A DNA stretch of 14,983 nt from Erythrobacter sp. 34-65-8 (GCA_002278985.1 NCJP01000013.1:1-14983); one strand, 5' to 3'; positions 7,997 through 14,859 are shown, counted from the stretch's first letter. The notes: a model not told the origin generated them from the letters alone. Numbers and translations: made by a program.

Positions 7997-8809
7997 ATGA
8001 ACGAAACAGTCACCGCAATCCTGCTCGGTATCCTGGAAGGGCTGACCGAGTTCCTGCCGGTATCCTCCACCGGGCACCTGATCCTCGCCACCGAGCTGTT
8101 CGGCTATGATGCCGCGCAGTGGGCGCAGTTCAACATCGTCATCCAGCTGGGGGCGATCCTGGCGGTAGTGGTGAGCTATTTCCGCACATTCTGGACTATG
8201 GGCACCGGCCTGCTGCGGTGGGAGCCCACCTCGGTCCGGTTCGTGCGCAATATCCTCGTCGCCTTCATTCCCGCCGCCGTCATCGGGCTGATGGTCAAGG
8301 ATACGATCGACGTGATGCTCGAATCGCCCAACGTGGTGGCCTGGGCGCTGGTTATCGGCGGGATTGCCATGCTGGGGCTGGAGAAGACAATCCGCCCGTC
8401 CGAAGACACCGGCGTTGCCGACCTTCCCCTGAAGAAGGTGATCGGGATCGGGTTCGTCCAGTGCCTGGCGATGATTCCCGGGACCAGCCGTTCGGGGGCG
8501 ACCATCCTGGGCGCACTGGCGATGGGCGTGGGTCGCAAGACCGCGGCGGAGTTCAGCTTCTTCCTTGCCGTGCCGACCATGATTGGCGCCGCAACGGTGA
8601 AAATCCTCTCCGAGCCTGAAAAACTGCTCGCGGGCGGCGGCCTGGTTGGGTGGGACGAAATCGCCATCGGTTTCGTGGCTGCCTTCCTTGTCGCTCTGGC
8701 GGTGATCCGCGCATTCGTCGCCTATGTCAGCCGTTACGGCTTTGCACCGTTTGCCTGGTACCGCATCGTTATCGGAATCGCGGCGCTGGCGTGGCTCACC
8801 TTGCGCTGA
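7997..8809 (+). CDS. uppP: Undecaprenyl-diphosphatase (BacA/UppP family)
   Basis: This integral membrane enzyme dephosphorylates undecaprenyl diphosphate to the monophosphate lipid carrier that feeds peptidoglycan and polysaccharide assembly; overproduction gives bacitracin resistance. The protein is 270 residues, the usual length, and hydrophobic throughout. Motif 1, LEGLTEFLPVSSTGH, at residues 13-27 carries Glu14, Glu18, the Ser pair 23-24 and His27. Motif 2, PGTSRSGAT, lies at 161-169 with the catalytic Arg165. The two inverted-repeat halves of the fold are recognisable. It starts 67 bp after the peptidase gene, beyond the 11-bp hairpin, with a poor Shine-Dalgarno (GCGAG). It probably shares at least part of its transcript with the peptidase, though the hairpin may uncouple them. 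A 118-bp spacer separates it from the lipoprotein gene. Confidence 0.97.
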   Translation: MNETVTAILLGILEGLTEFLPVSSTGHLILATELFGYDAAQWAQFNIVIQLGAILAVVVSYFRTFWTMGTGLLRWEPTSVRFVRNILVAFIPAAVIGLMVKDTIDVMLESPNVVAWALVIGGIAMLGLEKTIRPSEDTGVADLPLKKVIGIGFVQCLAMIPGTSRSGATILGALAMGVGRKTAAEFSFFLAVPTMIGAATVKILSEPEKLLAGGGLVGWDEIAIGFVAAFLVALAVIRAFVAYVSRYGFAPFAWYRIVIGIAALAWLTLR

Positions 8810-8892
8810 TTGTCACGGTTCATCGCATCTTCGGGAACCAGATTGCCGTCGCTGTTTTAACCCCACAGCGGGGCGCGTGTGCCGCGTTCAAC

Positions 8893-8907
8893 GGGTGCAG
8901 TGCACCC
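8893..8907. promoter_or_regulatory. Palindrome GGGTGCAGTGCACCC before the lipoprotein gene
   Basis: A perfect 7-bp inverted repeat around a central G contains the same TGCAGTGCA core as the site upstream of phaZ. It ends 6 bp before the AAGGGGA Shine-Dalgarno of the lipoprotein gene. This position suits a repressor operator just downstream of the promoter. As RNA it could also fold into a 6-bp stem with a 3-nt loop. The 118 bp between uppP and this gene show no convincing -35/-10 pair. Confidence 0.45.
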
Positions 8908-8927
8908 TACGACAAGGGGAAAATACC

Positions 8928-9179
8928 ATGAAGAATTCGTTCCTGATTCCGGCCGCCATCCTCTCGCTCGGCCTTGCTGCCTGTGACGGCCCGCGCGAAG
9001 AAGCGGCTGAGGAAACTGGCGAGCAGATGGTCGAGAATGCCGACGCCCAGGCCGAAGCGATGGAAGAAGCCGGCCAGATCACTGACGCGCAGGAAGACGC
9101 CATGGTGGACAACGCCGAAGAGCAGGCGGACGCCATGGAAGAGAACGCTGAAGAAGTTGACGAGGCCACCGGTCAGTAA
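8928..9179 (+). CDS. Small acidic repeat-containing lipoprotein
   Basis: The product is 83 residues. MKNSFLIPAAILSLGLAAC is a lipoprotein signal peptide with lipobox LAAC, so Cys19 should become the lipidated first residue. Asp20 follows it, the +2 residue that in E. coli keeps lipoproteins in the inner membrane; whether this holds here is uncertain. The mature 65 residues are almost all Glu, Asp, Ala, Met, Gln and Asn with a single Arg, so the protein is strongly negative and probably a helix or coiled coil. NADAQAEAMEE (37-47) and NAEEQADAMEE (62-72) are an imperfect repeat 25 residues apart. AAGGGGA at 8914-8920 is a good ribosome-binding site and fixes this start within a longer open frame. 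I recognise no named family; similar tiny acidic lipoproteins occur in sphingomonads to my knowledge. Metal or cation binding is conceivable but unsupported. Confidence 0.82.
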   Translation: MKNSFLIPAAILSLGLAACDGPREEAAEETGEQMVENADAQAEAMEEAGQITDAQEDAMVDNAEEQADAMEENAEEVDEATGQ

Positions 9180-9202
9180 GCCAGGCAATCTGTTACAGCG
9201 AG

Positions 9203-9238
9203 GGCGGTCCGGGAGCGATTCCGGGCCGCTTTCGTTTG
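9203..9238 (+). terminator. Intrinsic terminator after the lipoprotein gene
   Basis: GCGGTCCGG (9204-9212) pairs with CCGGGCCGC (9221-9229), giving nine pairs including one G-U and a tenth wobble outside. The loop is 8 nt and TTTCGTTT follows. It lies 24 bp after the lipoprotein stop and ends 16 bp before the 3' end of the convergent phhA, so it closes the plus-strand block. Confidence 0.82.
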
Positions 9239-9253
9239 CGTTCGATCCTGTGG

Positions 9254-10213
9254 TCAGACCGGCGCGGCGCCGCTGCCCCGCCCGCCGCGCAGCAGGTATT
9301 CCTGTGTCCCGCGATGCAACACGTTGTCGACGTCGATCACCGCCGAGTTGGCATAAGTGAAAGCCGGGGCGAGGTTCCGGTAAAGCCGGTCGAAATCGCG
9401 CTCGACGGTCTGGCGGTAGAGATCCTCGAAGCTCTCGATCACGAAATAAGTCGGTTGCAGGTCGCTGATCACGTAGTCGGTCCGCATGACCCGGTCGACA
9501 TTGAGCATGATCCGGTTCGGGCTCTGGGCCTCGATCGCATAGACCGCCTCGGTCGGGCCGGACAGGATTCCGGCACCATAGGCGCGCAGGTCCTTGCCAT
9601 CCTCGAGGATCAGCCCGAACTCGACCGTATACCAGTAGAGCGCACCCAGGGCCTTGAGCCGGTTGTAGCGCATCGCCTTCCACCCGGCGCGGCCATATTC
9701 CTGCATGTAGTCGGCATAGACCGGGTCGGCCAGCATCGGCACGTGCCCGAACACGTCGTGGAACACGTCGGGTTCCTGGATGTAATCGAACGTCTCGCGG
9801 GTGCGGATGAAGTTGCCGGCCGGGAACCGCCGGTTGGCCAGGTGCCAGAAGAACACGTGGTCCGGGATCAGCATCGGCACGGGGACCACGCTCCAGCCGG
9901 TCAGCGCGCCCAGTTCCTCCGACAGCTTGCCGAAATCGGGCACGCCGCCCCGGCCGAGGTCCAGCCGGTCGAGCCCTGACAGGAAGGCGCTGGCGGCCCG
10001 GCCGGGCAGCACGTCCACTTGCCGCGCAAACAGATCGTCCCAGATCGCGTCTTCTTCGCGGGAATAAGCGGTCTGGGCCGGCTCCAGCCAGTCCTCGCCC
10101 ACGTGACCCGGACGCCGGAGCGGCGCAGTGAAGACATCGGCCGGCATTTCCGGCAGGACGGTGAAATCGGATTCGGGGTTCGCGAGCGTGGCCATGGTTT
10201 CAGTTGCAACCAT
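9254..10213 (-). CDS. phhA: Phenylalanine 4-monooxygenase (pterin-dependent aromatic amino acid hydroxylase)
   Basis: The enzyme hydroxylates L-phenylalanine to L-tyrosine with tetrahydropterin, O2 and non-haem iron, the first step of Phe catabolism. It has 319 residues if started at the ATG at 10213 (MVATETMATL). A second ATG at 10195 is almost as good, neither has a clear Shine-Dalgarno, and the longer frame to 10273 would overlap ppk2. The iron site is clear: FHDVFGHVP gives His152 and His157, and YWYTVEFGL gives Glu198. PHVFFWHLANRRFP-like residues about 118-131 and the pterin-loop segment are also typical. The C-terminus ends in a short Gly/Arg-rich tail beyond the normal catalytic domain. 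There is no regulatory ACT domain, as usual in bacteria. No phhB (pterin dehydratase), homogentisate gene or Lrp-type regulator is adjacent. It is divergent from ppk2 with 40 bp between the start codons. Confidence 0.94.
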   Translation of the reverse strand: MVATETMATLANPESDFTVLPEMPADVFTAPLRRPGHVGEDWLEPAQTAYSREEDAIWDDLFARQVDVLPGRAASAFLSGLDRLDLGRGGVPDFGKLSEELGALTGWSVVPVPMLIPDHVFFWHLANRRFPAGNFIRTRETFDYIQEPDVFHDVFGHVPMLADPVYADYMQEYGRAGWKAMRYNRLKALGALYWYTVEFGLILEDGKDLRAYGAGILSGPTEAVYAIEAQSPNRIMLNVDRVMRTDYVISDLQPTYFVIESFEDLYRQTVERDFDRLYRNLAPAFTYANSAVIDVDNVLHRGTQEYLLRGGRGSGAAPV

Positions 10214-10240
10214 TAGCACTTTGCTGGCGGGCTGACAAAC

Positions 10241-10246
10241 AGGAGA
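10241..10246 (+). promoter_or_regulatory. Ribosome-binding site fixing the TTG start of ppk2
   Basis: AGGAGA lies 7 nt before the TTG at 10254 and is the strongest Shine-Dalgarno in this part of the window. It supports the TTG although an internal ATG exists at residue 23. Confidence 0.7.
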
Positions 10247-10253
10247 ACACCGG

Positions 10254-11039
10254 TTGGAAAAGCTCAAGGGCAAGGCCTACGAAGAACTGCTCGAGCCGCT
10301 CGAGGAGGAGCTGGTGGCCATGGCGCGCTGGGCGCGAACCACCGGTGCGCGCATCTGCGTGCTGTTCGAGGGGCGTGACACGGCGGGCAAGGGCGGCGCG
10401 ATCAAGGCGGTCAGCGGTCGGCTCAATCCGCGCCAGTGCCACGTGGTGGCGCTCCCCAAACCGACCGAGCAGGAGCGCGGCCAGTGGTATTTCCAGCGCT
10501 TCGTGCCCTACCTGCCCGGGGCGGGCGAGATCGTGCTGTTCGATCGCAGCTGGTACAACCGGGCCGGGGTGGAGAAAGTCATGGGCTTTGCCAGCGAGTC
10601 CGAAGTGGCGCGTTTCCTGGAGGCCGCGCCTGCGTTCGAGCGGCAACTGGTCGATGACGGCATCCTGCTGTTCAAGTACTGGCTCACCACCGACCAGGCG
10701 CAGCAGGAGGAGCGGCTGGCCGAGCGGCTGGATGACCCGCTCAAGCGCTGGAAACTCTCCCCGATCGATCTTGCCGCGCGGGAAAAATACGCCGCCTACA
10801 CCGAAGCGCGCGAGGCGATGCTGGCGGCGACCCATACCGAGTGGGCGCCGTGGACCCTGGTCGACTTCAACGACCAGAAGCGTGGGCGGCTGACCCTGAT
10901 CCGCAATCTGCTGGACCGGCTGCCGGAAACCCATGTCGAGCCGGAAGCACTGGAGTTCCCGCCGCTGGGGCACGAACCGATGGAAGAAACCTACGGCGTG
11001 GTGCAGCCGATTGCGCCCTATCCTGTCAGCGAAGCGTAG
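10254..11039 (+). CDS. ppk2: Polyphosphate kinase 2 family protein
   Basis: PPK2 enzymes move phosphate between polyphosphate and nucleoside di- or monophosphates, usually making GTP or ATP from polyP. The protein has 261 residues, a single-domain PPK2. Walker A is FEGRDTAGKGG (residues 38-48, with Asp42 and Lys46). The conserved lid region follows, with QRFVPYLP before it. Walker B is VLFDRSWYNRAGVE with Asp97. KYWLTT and KRWKLSPID are further family blocks. The subclass (NDP versus NMP kinase) cannot be settled by eye, but size and motifs fit the common class I type. The start is TTG with AGGAGA in front. The gene stands alone on its strand, next to an operon of CoA enzymes. Its last 14 bp overlap the 3' end of the convergent dehydratase gene. 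No ppk1 or ppx is visible. Confidence 0.93.
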   Translation: MEKLKGKAYEELLEPLEEELVAMARWARTTGARICVLFEGRDTAGKGGAIKAVSGRLNPRQCHVVALPKPTEQERGQWYFQRFVPYLPGAGEIVLFDRSWYNRAGVEKVMGFASESEVARFLEAAPAFERQLVDDGILLFKYWLTTDQAQQEERLAERLDDPLKRWKLSPIDLAAREKYAAYTEAREAMLAATHTEWAPWTLVDFNDQKRGRLTLIRNLLDRLPETHVEPEALEFPPLGHEPMEETYGVVQPIAPYPVSEA

Positions 11040-11880
11040 CGCCGGCCTTCAGCGTCTGGCGCCCGTCGCTGGCGAACGACCCCAGTTCCAGCCCCTCGGC
11101 CGTTTCGCGCACGGCCAGATGGAGCGGCTCGCCCGCAATCGCCGGGCTGACGGCGCGGAAGCTGAATGTCTTCAGCCGGTTCTCGCCGTGAATGCGCGCG
11201 GCAAGGCCGAGCAGCAGCGTAGCGATGAGCGGGCCGTGGACCACCAGTCCGCGATAGCGCTCTATCTCGCGCGCATAGGGCGCGTCGTAATGGATGCGGT
11301 GGGTGTTGAAGGTCAGCGCCGAGTAGCGGAACAGCAGCGTTTCCGATGGCACAATTGTTTCAACCTGCTCCCATTCGTCCGGCGCAAAGGCACCATCGCC
11401 TGTCGGGGGCGGGCTGAGCGGTGCATCAGGCAGACTTGCCTCGCGATAGACCAGCGTCTGCTTCTCCCGCACTGCCTCGACAGCGTCTGCCGTGGTGACA
11501 TGCTCGACCTCGACGAAGCCGAGTTTGCCGGTCGATCCGTCCTTCTCGCTGACCGAGACGATCCGGCTGGTCCGCTCGATCTGCGCGCCGACCGTGATCG
11601 GGGCGAGGAAGGCAATGTCGCTCGCCGCCCACATCCGGCGCGGCAGGGGTAGCGGCGGGAAGAAGCTGTCGGGGCTGTCGTCGCGGGCCGGGTGGCCGTC
11701 GATACCCAGTGCGGCGGTGGCGGCTTCAGGCGTGCAGAGGCAGAAGTGGATGCCCTGCGGCATCGCGCTGCCTGATGGAGCAGCCCGGTCGAGCGCAGCC
11801 AGCCAACGGCGGCACAGCGCCTTGTCGGCCCGGTCGGTGCGGACTTCGGTGCGCCCGATCCAGGCATCCCAGGCGCCCAT
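11026..11880 (-). CDS. MaoC/FAS1-like double-hotdog enoyl-CoA hydratase/dehydratase (mesaconyl-C4-CoA hydratase-like)
   Basis: The protein has 284 residues. It starts at the ATG that overlaps the thiolase stop as TGATG; the frame stays open far upstream, but only antisense to a real gene. The N-terminal half (GAWDAWIGRTEVRTDRA, then LPRRMWAASDIAFLAPITVG) resembles the FAS1-like dehydratase hotdog. The C-terminal half has ALTFNTHRIHYDAPYA and YRGLVVHGPL, the active-site region of this group, which includes mesaconyl-C4-CoA hydratase (Meh) and related beta-hydroxyacyl dehydratases. The expected reaction is reversible hydration of an enoyl-CoA in the cytoplasm. It is the third gene of an operon with a CaiB/BaiF CoA-transferase and a thiolase, so it probably supplies or removes the hydroxyl group one step before thiolysis. 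Its 3' end overlaps ppk2 by 14 bp, tail to tail. The family is likely; the exact substrate is a guess. Confidence 0.86.
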   Translation of the reverse strand: MGAWDAWIGRTEVRTDRADKALCRRWLAALDRAAPSGSAMPQGIHFCLCTPEAATAALGIDGHPARDDSPDSFFPPLPLPRRMWAASDIAFLAPITVGAQIERTSRIVSVSEKDGSTGKLGFVEVEHVTTADAVEAVREKQTLVYREASLPDAPLSPPPTGDGAFAPDEWEQVETIVPSETLLFRYSALTFNTHRIHYDAPYAREIERYRGLVVHGPLIATLLLGLAARIHGENRLKTFSFRAVSPAIAGEPLHLAVRETAEGLELGSFASDGRQTLKAGATLR

Positions 11881-13106
11881 CAGGCGGCCCGTTCGAACAC
11901 GGCGGCCATGCCCTGCCCGCCGCCGATGCACATGGTCTCGAGGCCATAGCGCGCACCGCGCCGGTGCATTTCGTGCGCCATGTCCGCCAGGATGCGCCCG
12001 GCGGTCGCCCCGATCGGATGGCCGAGCGAAATGCCCGAGCCGTTGACGTTGAGGATTTCGCGGCGGCTGTCGTCTGCCGACCAGCCCCAGCCCTTGAGCA
12101 CGGCCAGCACCTGCGGCGCGAAGGCCTCGTTCAGTTCGACCAGGTCGATCTGGCTCCAGTCCATCCCCGTGCGGGCGAACAGCCGCTCCACCGCCGGGAC
12201 CGGGCCGATGCCCATGCGGCTGGGATCGCACCCGGCGGCTGCCCAGCCGGTGAACCACAGCATCGGTTCAAGGCCGAGTTCCTCCAGCTTGTCTTCCGCC
12301 ACCACCAGGCAGGCGGAGGCAGCATCGTTCTGCTGGCTGGCGTTGCCGGCGGTCACCACCGCACCGGGCGTCTTGGCTTCAAGCGCGCGCAATGCACCGA
12401 GGCTCTCCATGCTCGCATCGGGCCGGAAGCCCTCGTCGCGGGCGAACAGCACCGGATCGCCTTTCCGCTGCGGCACGGGGACGGCGACCAGTTGCGCATC
12501 GAACTTGCCCGCATCCCAGGCGGCGGCGGCGTTCTGGTGGCTGCGCACGGCATAGGCGTCGCAGGCCTCGCGGCTGATATCGTAATCCTTCGCCAGGTTC
12601 TCCGCCGTCTCGATCATGCCGGTGATGACGCCGAACCGCTCGACCGGCTGGCTCATCACCCGGCCCCGGGTGAGCCGGTCATGCAGGGTGAGGTTGCCCG
12701 CCTTGATCCCCTGACGCACGTCGGTGGTGTAGTGCTCGACGTTCGACATCGATTCGACCCCGCCGGCCACCACGCAGTCAGCCACCCCGGTCTGGACCAT
12801 CATCGCCGCGTTGGCGACTGCCTGCAGGCCAGAGCCGCAGCGCCGGTCAACCTGATAGCCGGGCACTTCCAGCGGCAGCCCGGCGGCAAGCCAGGCCCAG
12901 TGGCCGATCGCCGGGGCCTCGCCATTGCCGTAGCCCTGGCTGAACACCACGTCGTCCACCCGCTCCGGGTCCACCCCGCTGCGCTCGACCAGCGCCTTGA
13001 GGATCACTGCGCCAAGCTGGCCGGCATTCATGCTCGCAAGCGAGCCCATGAACCGGCCCACGGGTGTGCGCAGGGGTGAGCAGATGGCAACGCGTTTGAG
13101 GGTCAT
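11880..13106 (-). CDS. Thiolase (acetyl-CoA C-acyltransferase family)
   Basis: This is a full-length cytoplasmic thiolase of 408 residues. Catalytic residues are all in place: Cys90 in DRRCGSGLQ, Asn326-Glu327 in NEAFAPQ, His363 in GSGISLGHPIGATAG and Cys393 in CIGGGQGMA. The ATG at 13106 has AGGAA about 10 nt upstream, in a 32-bp gap after the CoA-transferase gene. Its stop shares an A with the start of the dehydratase gene, which suggests coupled translation. The same TGATG arrangement joins the other thiolase (2-1096) to its partner. It resembles acetyl-CoA acetyltransferases in the active-site blocks. With the two partner enzymes it would close a degradation route by releasing acetyl- or propionyl-CoA, or open a biosynthetic one by condensation. 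It is not phaA by context, because there is no phaB or phaC next to it. Confidence 0.94.
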   Translation of the reverse strand: MTLKRVAICSPLRTPVGRFMGSLASMNAGQLGAVILKALVERSGVDPERVDDVVFSQGYGNGEAPAIGHWAWLAAGLPLEVPGYQVDRRCGSGLQAVANAAMMVQTGVADCVVAGGVESMSNVEHYTTDVRQGIKAGNLTLHDRLTRGRVMSQPVERFGVITGMIETAENLAKDYDISREACDAYAVRSHQNAAAAWDAGKFDAQLVAVPVPQRKGDPVLFARDEGFRPDASMESLGALRALEAKTPGAVVTAGNASQQNDAASACLVVAEDKLEELGLEPMLWFTGWAAAGCDPSRMGIGPVPAVERLFARTGMDWSQIDLVELNEAFAPQVLAVLKGWGWSADDSRREILNVNGSGISLGHPIGATAGRILADMAHEMHRRGARYGLETMCIGGGQGMAAVFERAA

Positions 13107-13138
13107 GCTTCCGTATTCCTAACCGAGGTGGTGAAAAG

Positions 13139-14368
13139 TCATCGCGCTTGATCCGATAGCGCCACCGTCCCCGCATCGACCAGTTTCGCGATCGCCCCAG
13201 ACGACAGCCCCAGCCGTTCGCACAGCACTTCCTCGCTGTGCTGGCCGAGATAGGGTGCAGGCTTGGGGTCGCCCGGTTCGTGCCCGTGGCGCCGGGCGAA
13301 ACTGCGGGTGGCGGGATAGGCGAAGCCGCTCGGGTTGGCGGGCGATGGGCCGAACAGCGGGTTTTCGCCCACCAGCACGGGGTCATTCGCTGCCTCGTGC
13401 ATGGTGCGATAGCGTTCGAACGTGCAGCCCTGGGCAGCCATCCGCTGCGACAGGTCGGACCAGTCGAGTGCGTCCGCCGCCTGCTGGAACAGCGCGAACA
13501 GCCGTGCCCGGTGGTCGAAGCGGGGCGTGTCGCCATCCGCGAATCGCACGCCGAGTTCGTTCTCGAGCGCGGCGATCCCGCTGTCGATGCCGAATGCGGT
13601 AACCAGCCCGTCCCACTGCTTCGGGGTAAGCGCGGCGACCATGAAGCGCACCCCGTCACGGCTGCGGAAATCGCGCCCGAACGCGCCCCAGATCGCGTTG
13701 CCGAGCCGCTGCCGGTCCGCCCCGCGATAGAGCATCTCCGCCATCGATCCGCTGTTGGCCATGGTCCCGATTGCGACATCGCCCAGCGGCAGTCGCAGCT
13801 CGCTGCCCTCGCCGGTGCGGGCGCGGTGGTGGAGCGCGGCCATCAGCGCGAAGGCACCGTAAGCACCGGTGATGAAATCCCACGCGGGAAGCACCTGATT
13901 GACCGGCGGTGCGGTCGCCGCGTCCCAGTCTTCCGGGCCGCACATCAGCGGATAGCCGCTGGCCGCGTTGACGGTGAAGTCCATCGCCTGGCGCCCGTCA
14001 TGCCAACCCATGACCCTTAAAGACACCATATCGGGCCGCCCCTGGGAAAGGACATCATGACCGAGGAAGCTCCGCTCGGGCAGGTTGGTGACCAGCTGGC
14101 CGGTGGCCCGCGCCAGTTCCACCAGCAGCTCGCGTCCTTCGCCCGATTGCAGGTCGAGCGCGACCGACTTCTTGGCCCGGTTGAGGTTCTCCCAGCTCAG
14201 GGAGCGGCCCTCAGCCGTGAGCATATAGCGCCTGTAGTCGAGCCCGCCTGCCTTGTGGTCCACCCGGATCACCTCGGCCCCCATCTGTGCGCAGTAGAGG
14301 CCGACTGTGGGCGAGGCGACGAAGCTGGAGACTTCGATCAGCGAAAGGTCCGGCAGGAGGTTATACAT
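13139..14368 (-). CDS. CaiB/BaiF (family III) CoA-transferase, mesaconyl-CoA transferase-like
   Basis: The protein has 409 residues, a normal length for family III. It transfers CoA between carboxylic acids through an enzyme-bound aspartyl intermediate. The N-terminal block EVSSFVASPTVGLYCAQMGAEVIRVD is the CoA-binding Rossmann start. LSWENLNRAKKSVALDL follows at 57-73. The candidate catalytic Asp is D164 in VLPAWDFITGAYGAFAL, and the tail GQHSEEVLCERLGLS is typical. The presence of DFTVNAASGYPLMCG and the partnership with a Meh-like dehydratase bring mesaconyl-CoA C1:C4 transferases to mind, but related enzymes use many substrates. It is the first gene of a leftward operon with a thiolase and a dehydratase. 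The ATG at 14368 has no clear Shine-Dalgarno. Only about 35 bp upstream the DNA changes to the hairpin-rich segment before tRNA-Ala, so the native promoter may be absent or misassembled. Confidence 0.9.
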   Translation of the reverse strand: MYNLLPDLSLIEVSSFVASPTVGLYCAQMGAEVIRVDHKAGGLDYRRYMLTAEGRSLSWENLNRAKKSVALDLQSGEGRELLVELARATGQLVTNLPERSFLGHDVLSQGRPDMVSLRVMGWHDGRQAMDFTVNAASGYPLMCGPEDWDAATAPPVNQVLPAWDFITGAYGAFALMAALHHRARTGEGSELRLPLGDVAIGTMANSGSMAEMLYRGADRQRLGNAIWGAFGRDFRSRDGVRFMVAALTPKQWDGLVTAFGIDSGIAALENELGVRFADGDTPRFDHRARLFALFQQAADALDWSDLSQRMAAQGCTFERYRTMHEAANDPVLVGENPLFGPSPANPSGFAYPATRSFARRHGHEPGDPKPAPYLGQHSEEVLCERLGLSSGAIAKLVDAGTVALSDQAR

Positions 14369-14402
14369 CGGATTGGAGACCTATCTTGATTGCCGCATCA
14401 CA

Positions 14403-14465
14403 CGGCCCGTAGGGCCGCAAGCGCGACTGCGCGCCCGCGCTGATGCGCGGGACGGCCGAAGGCCG
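14403..14465 (+). other. Row of four hairpins before tRNA-Ala, possible rRNA spacer remnant
   Basis: Four compact inverted repeats stand in a row: CGGCCC/GGGCCG (14403-14417, 3-nt loop), GCGCG/CGCGC (about 14421-14434), CCCGCGC/GCGCGGG (14434-14451, 4-nt loop) and CGGCC/GGCCG (14453-14465, 3-nt loop). The segment from 14369 to 14501 holds no gene. Such stems suit the spacer between tRNA-Ile and tRNA-Ala of an rRNA operon, but tRNA-Ile is not there. The stems are visible in the sequence; their origin is inferred. Confidence 0.6.
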
Positions 14466-14501
14466 CCGACGGACACAGCTCGATGCCGCAGGCAGCGAGA
14501 T

Positions 14502-14577
14502 GGGGCCGTAGCTCAGTTGGGAGAGCGCGTGCTTTGCAAGCATGAGGTCGTCGGTTCGATCCCGTCCGGCTCCACCA
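14502..14577 (+). tRNA. tRNA-Ala (anticodon TGC)
   Basis: This is a complete 76-nt cloverleaf with encoded CCA. The acceptor arm GGGGCCG pairs with CGGCTCC, with one G-U pair. The D arm is GCTC-AGTTGGGA-GAGC. The anticodon stem CGTGC/GCATG encloses TTTGCAA, giving anticodon TGC, and the T loop is TTCGATC. The T stem GTCGG/CCGTC has a T-T mismatch at 50-64, which I believe is common in alphaproteobacterial tRNA-Ala. This isoacceptor normally sits between 16S and 23S rRNA genes. Here neither flank is rRNA, and the neighbouring spacer-like sequence suggests it came from an rRNA operon. Confidence 0.97.
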
Positions 14578-14825
14578 TCTCGCGCCTTCGGCGCGGATGA
14601 TCGTGTGACGCCGGCTGTATCCGTGAAAGAGCAATGGTTCGCCGCCGAGCTTCGGTTCGGATGGCGATATTTGACATCGTGAAGAGGATGGACGCGTCCG
14701 GGTTACCCGTATCGATCGCAAGATCGGTCGGCCGGGCGCGTTCGGCATAGGTGACGATCGTGGATCGTCGGGGCGTGAGCCCCGGCGGGCATGGTCGTCT
14801 CTGGTCTTGTATCTGACCGTGCGGG
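14578..14825 (+). other. rRNA-operon spacer-like sequence downstream of tRNA-Ala
   Basis: No protein gene is seen here. A small hairpin CGCGCC-TTC-GGCGCG (14581-14595) follows the tRNA. GATATTTGACATCGTGAAGA (14666-14685) strongly recalls the tRNA-Ala to 23S spacer of sphingomonads. The likeness fades toward 14825, where protein-like sequence begins, and no 23S 5' end appears. The call rests on memory of such spacers, not on an alignment. Confidence 0.55.
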
Positions 14826-14859
14826 TCTCGCGACCCGCATGGGCAGGACGGCTCCTTCC

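Noticed and set aside
8832..8858. GGAAC followed by GTTTT upstream of the lipoprotein, like an EcfG stress promoter
   Set aside because: The spacing is about 15 nt where EcfG promoters as I know them have 16-17 nt before CGTT, and the C of CGTT is missing.
11709..13079. 456-codon open frame on the plus strand
   Set aside because: It mirrors the thiolase and the start of the dehydratase gene, and is His, Arg, Gly and Pro rich without motifs. The thiolase on the other strand has all catalytic residues.
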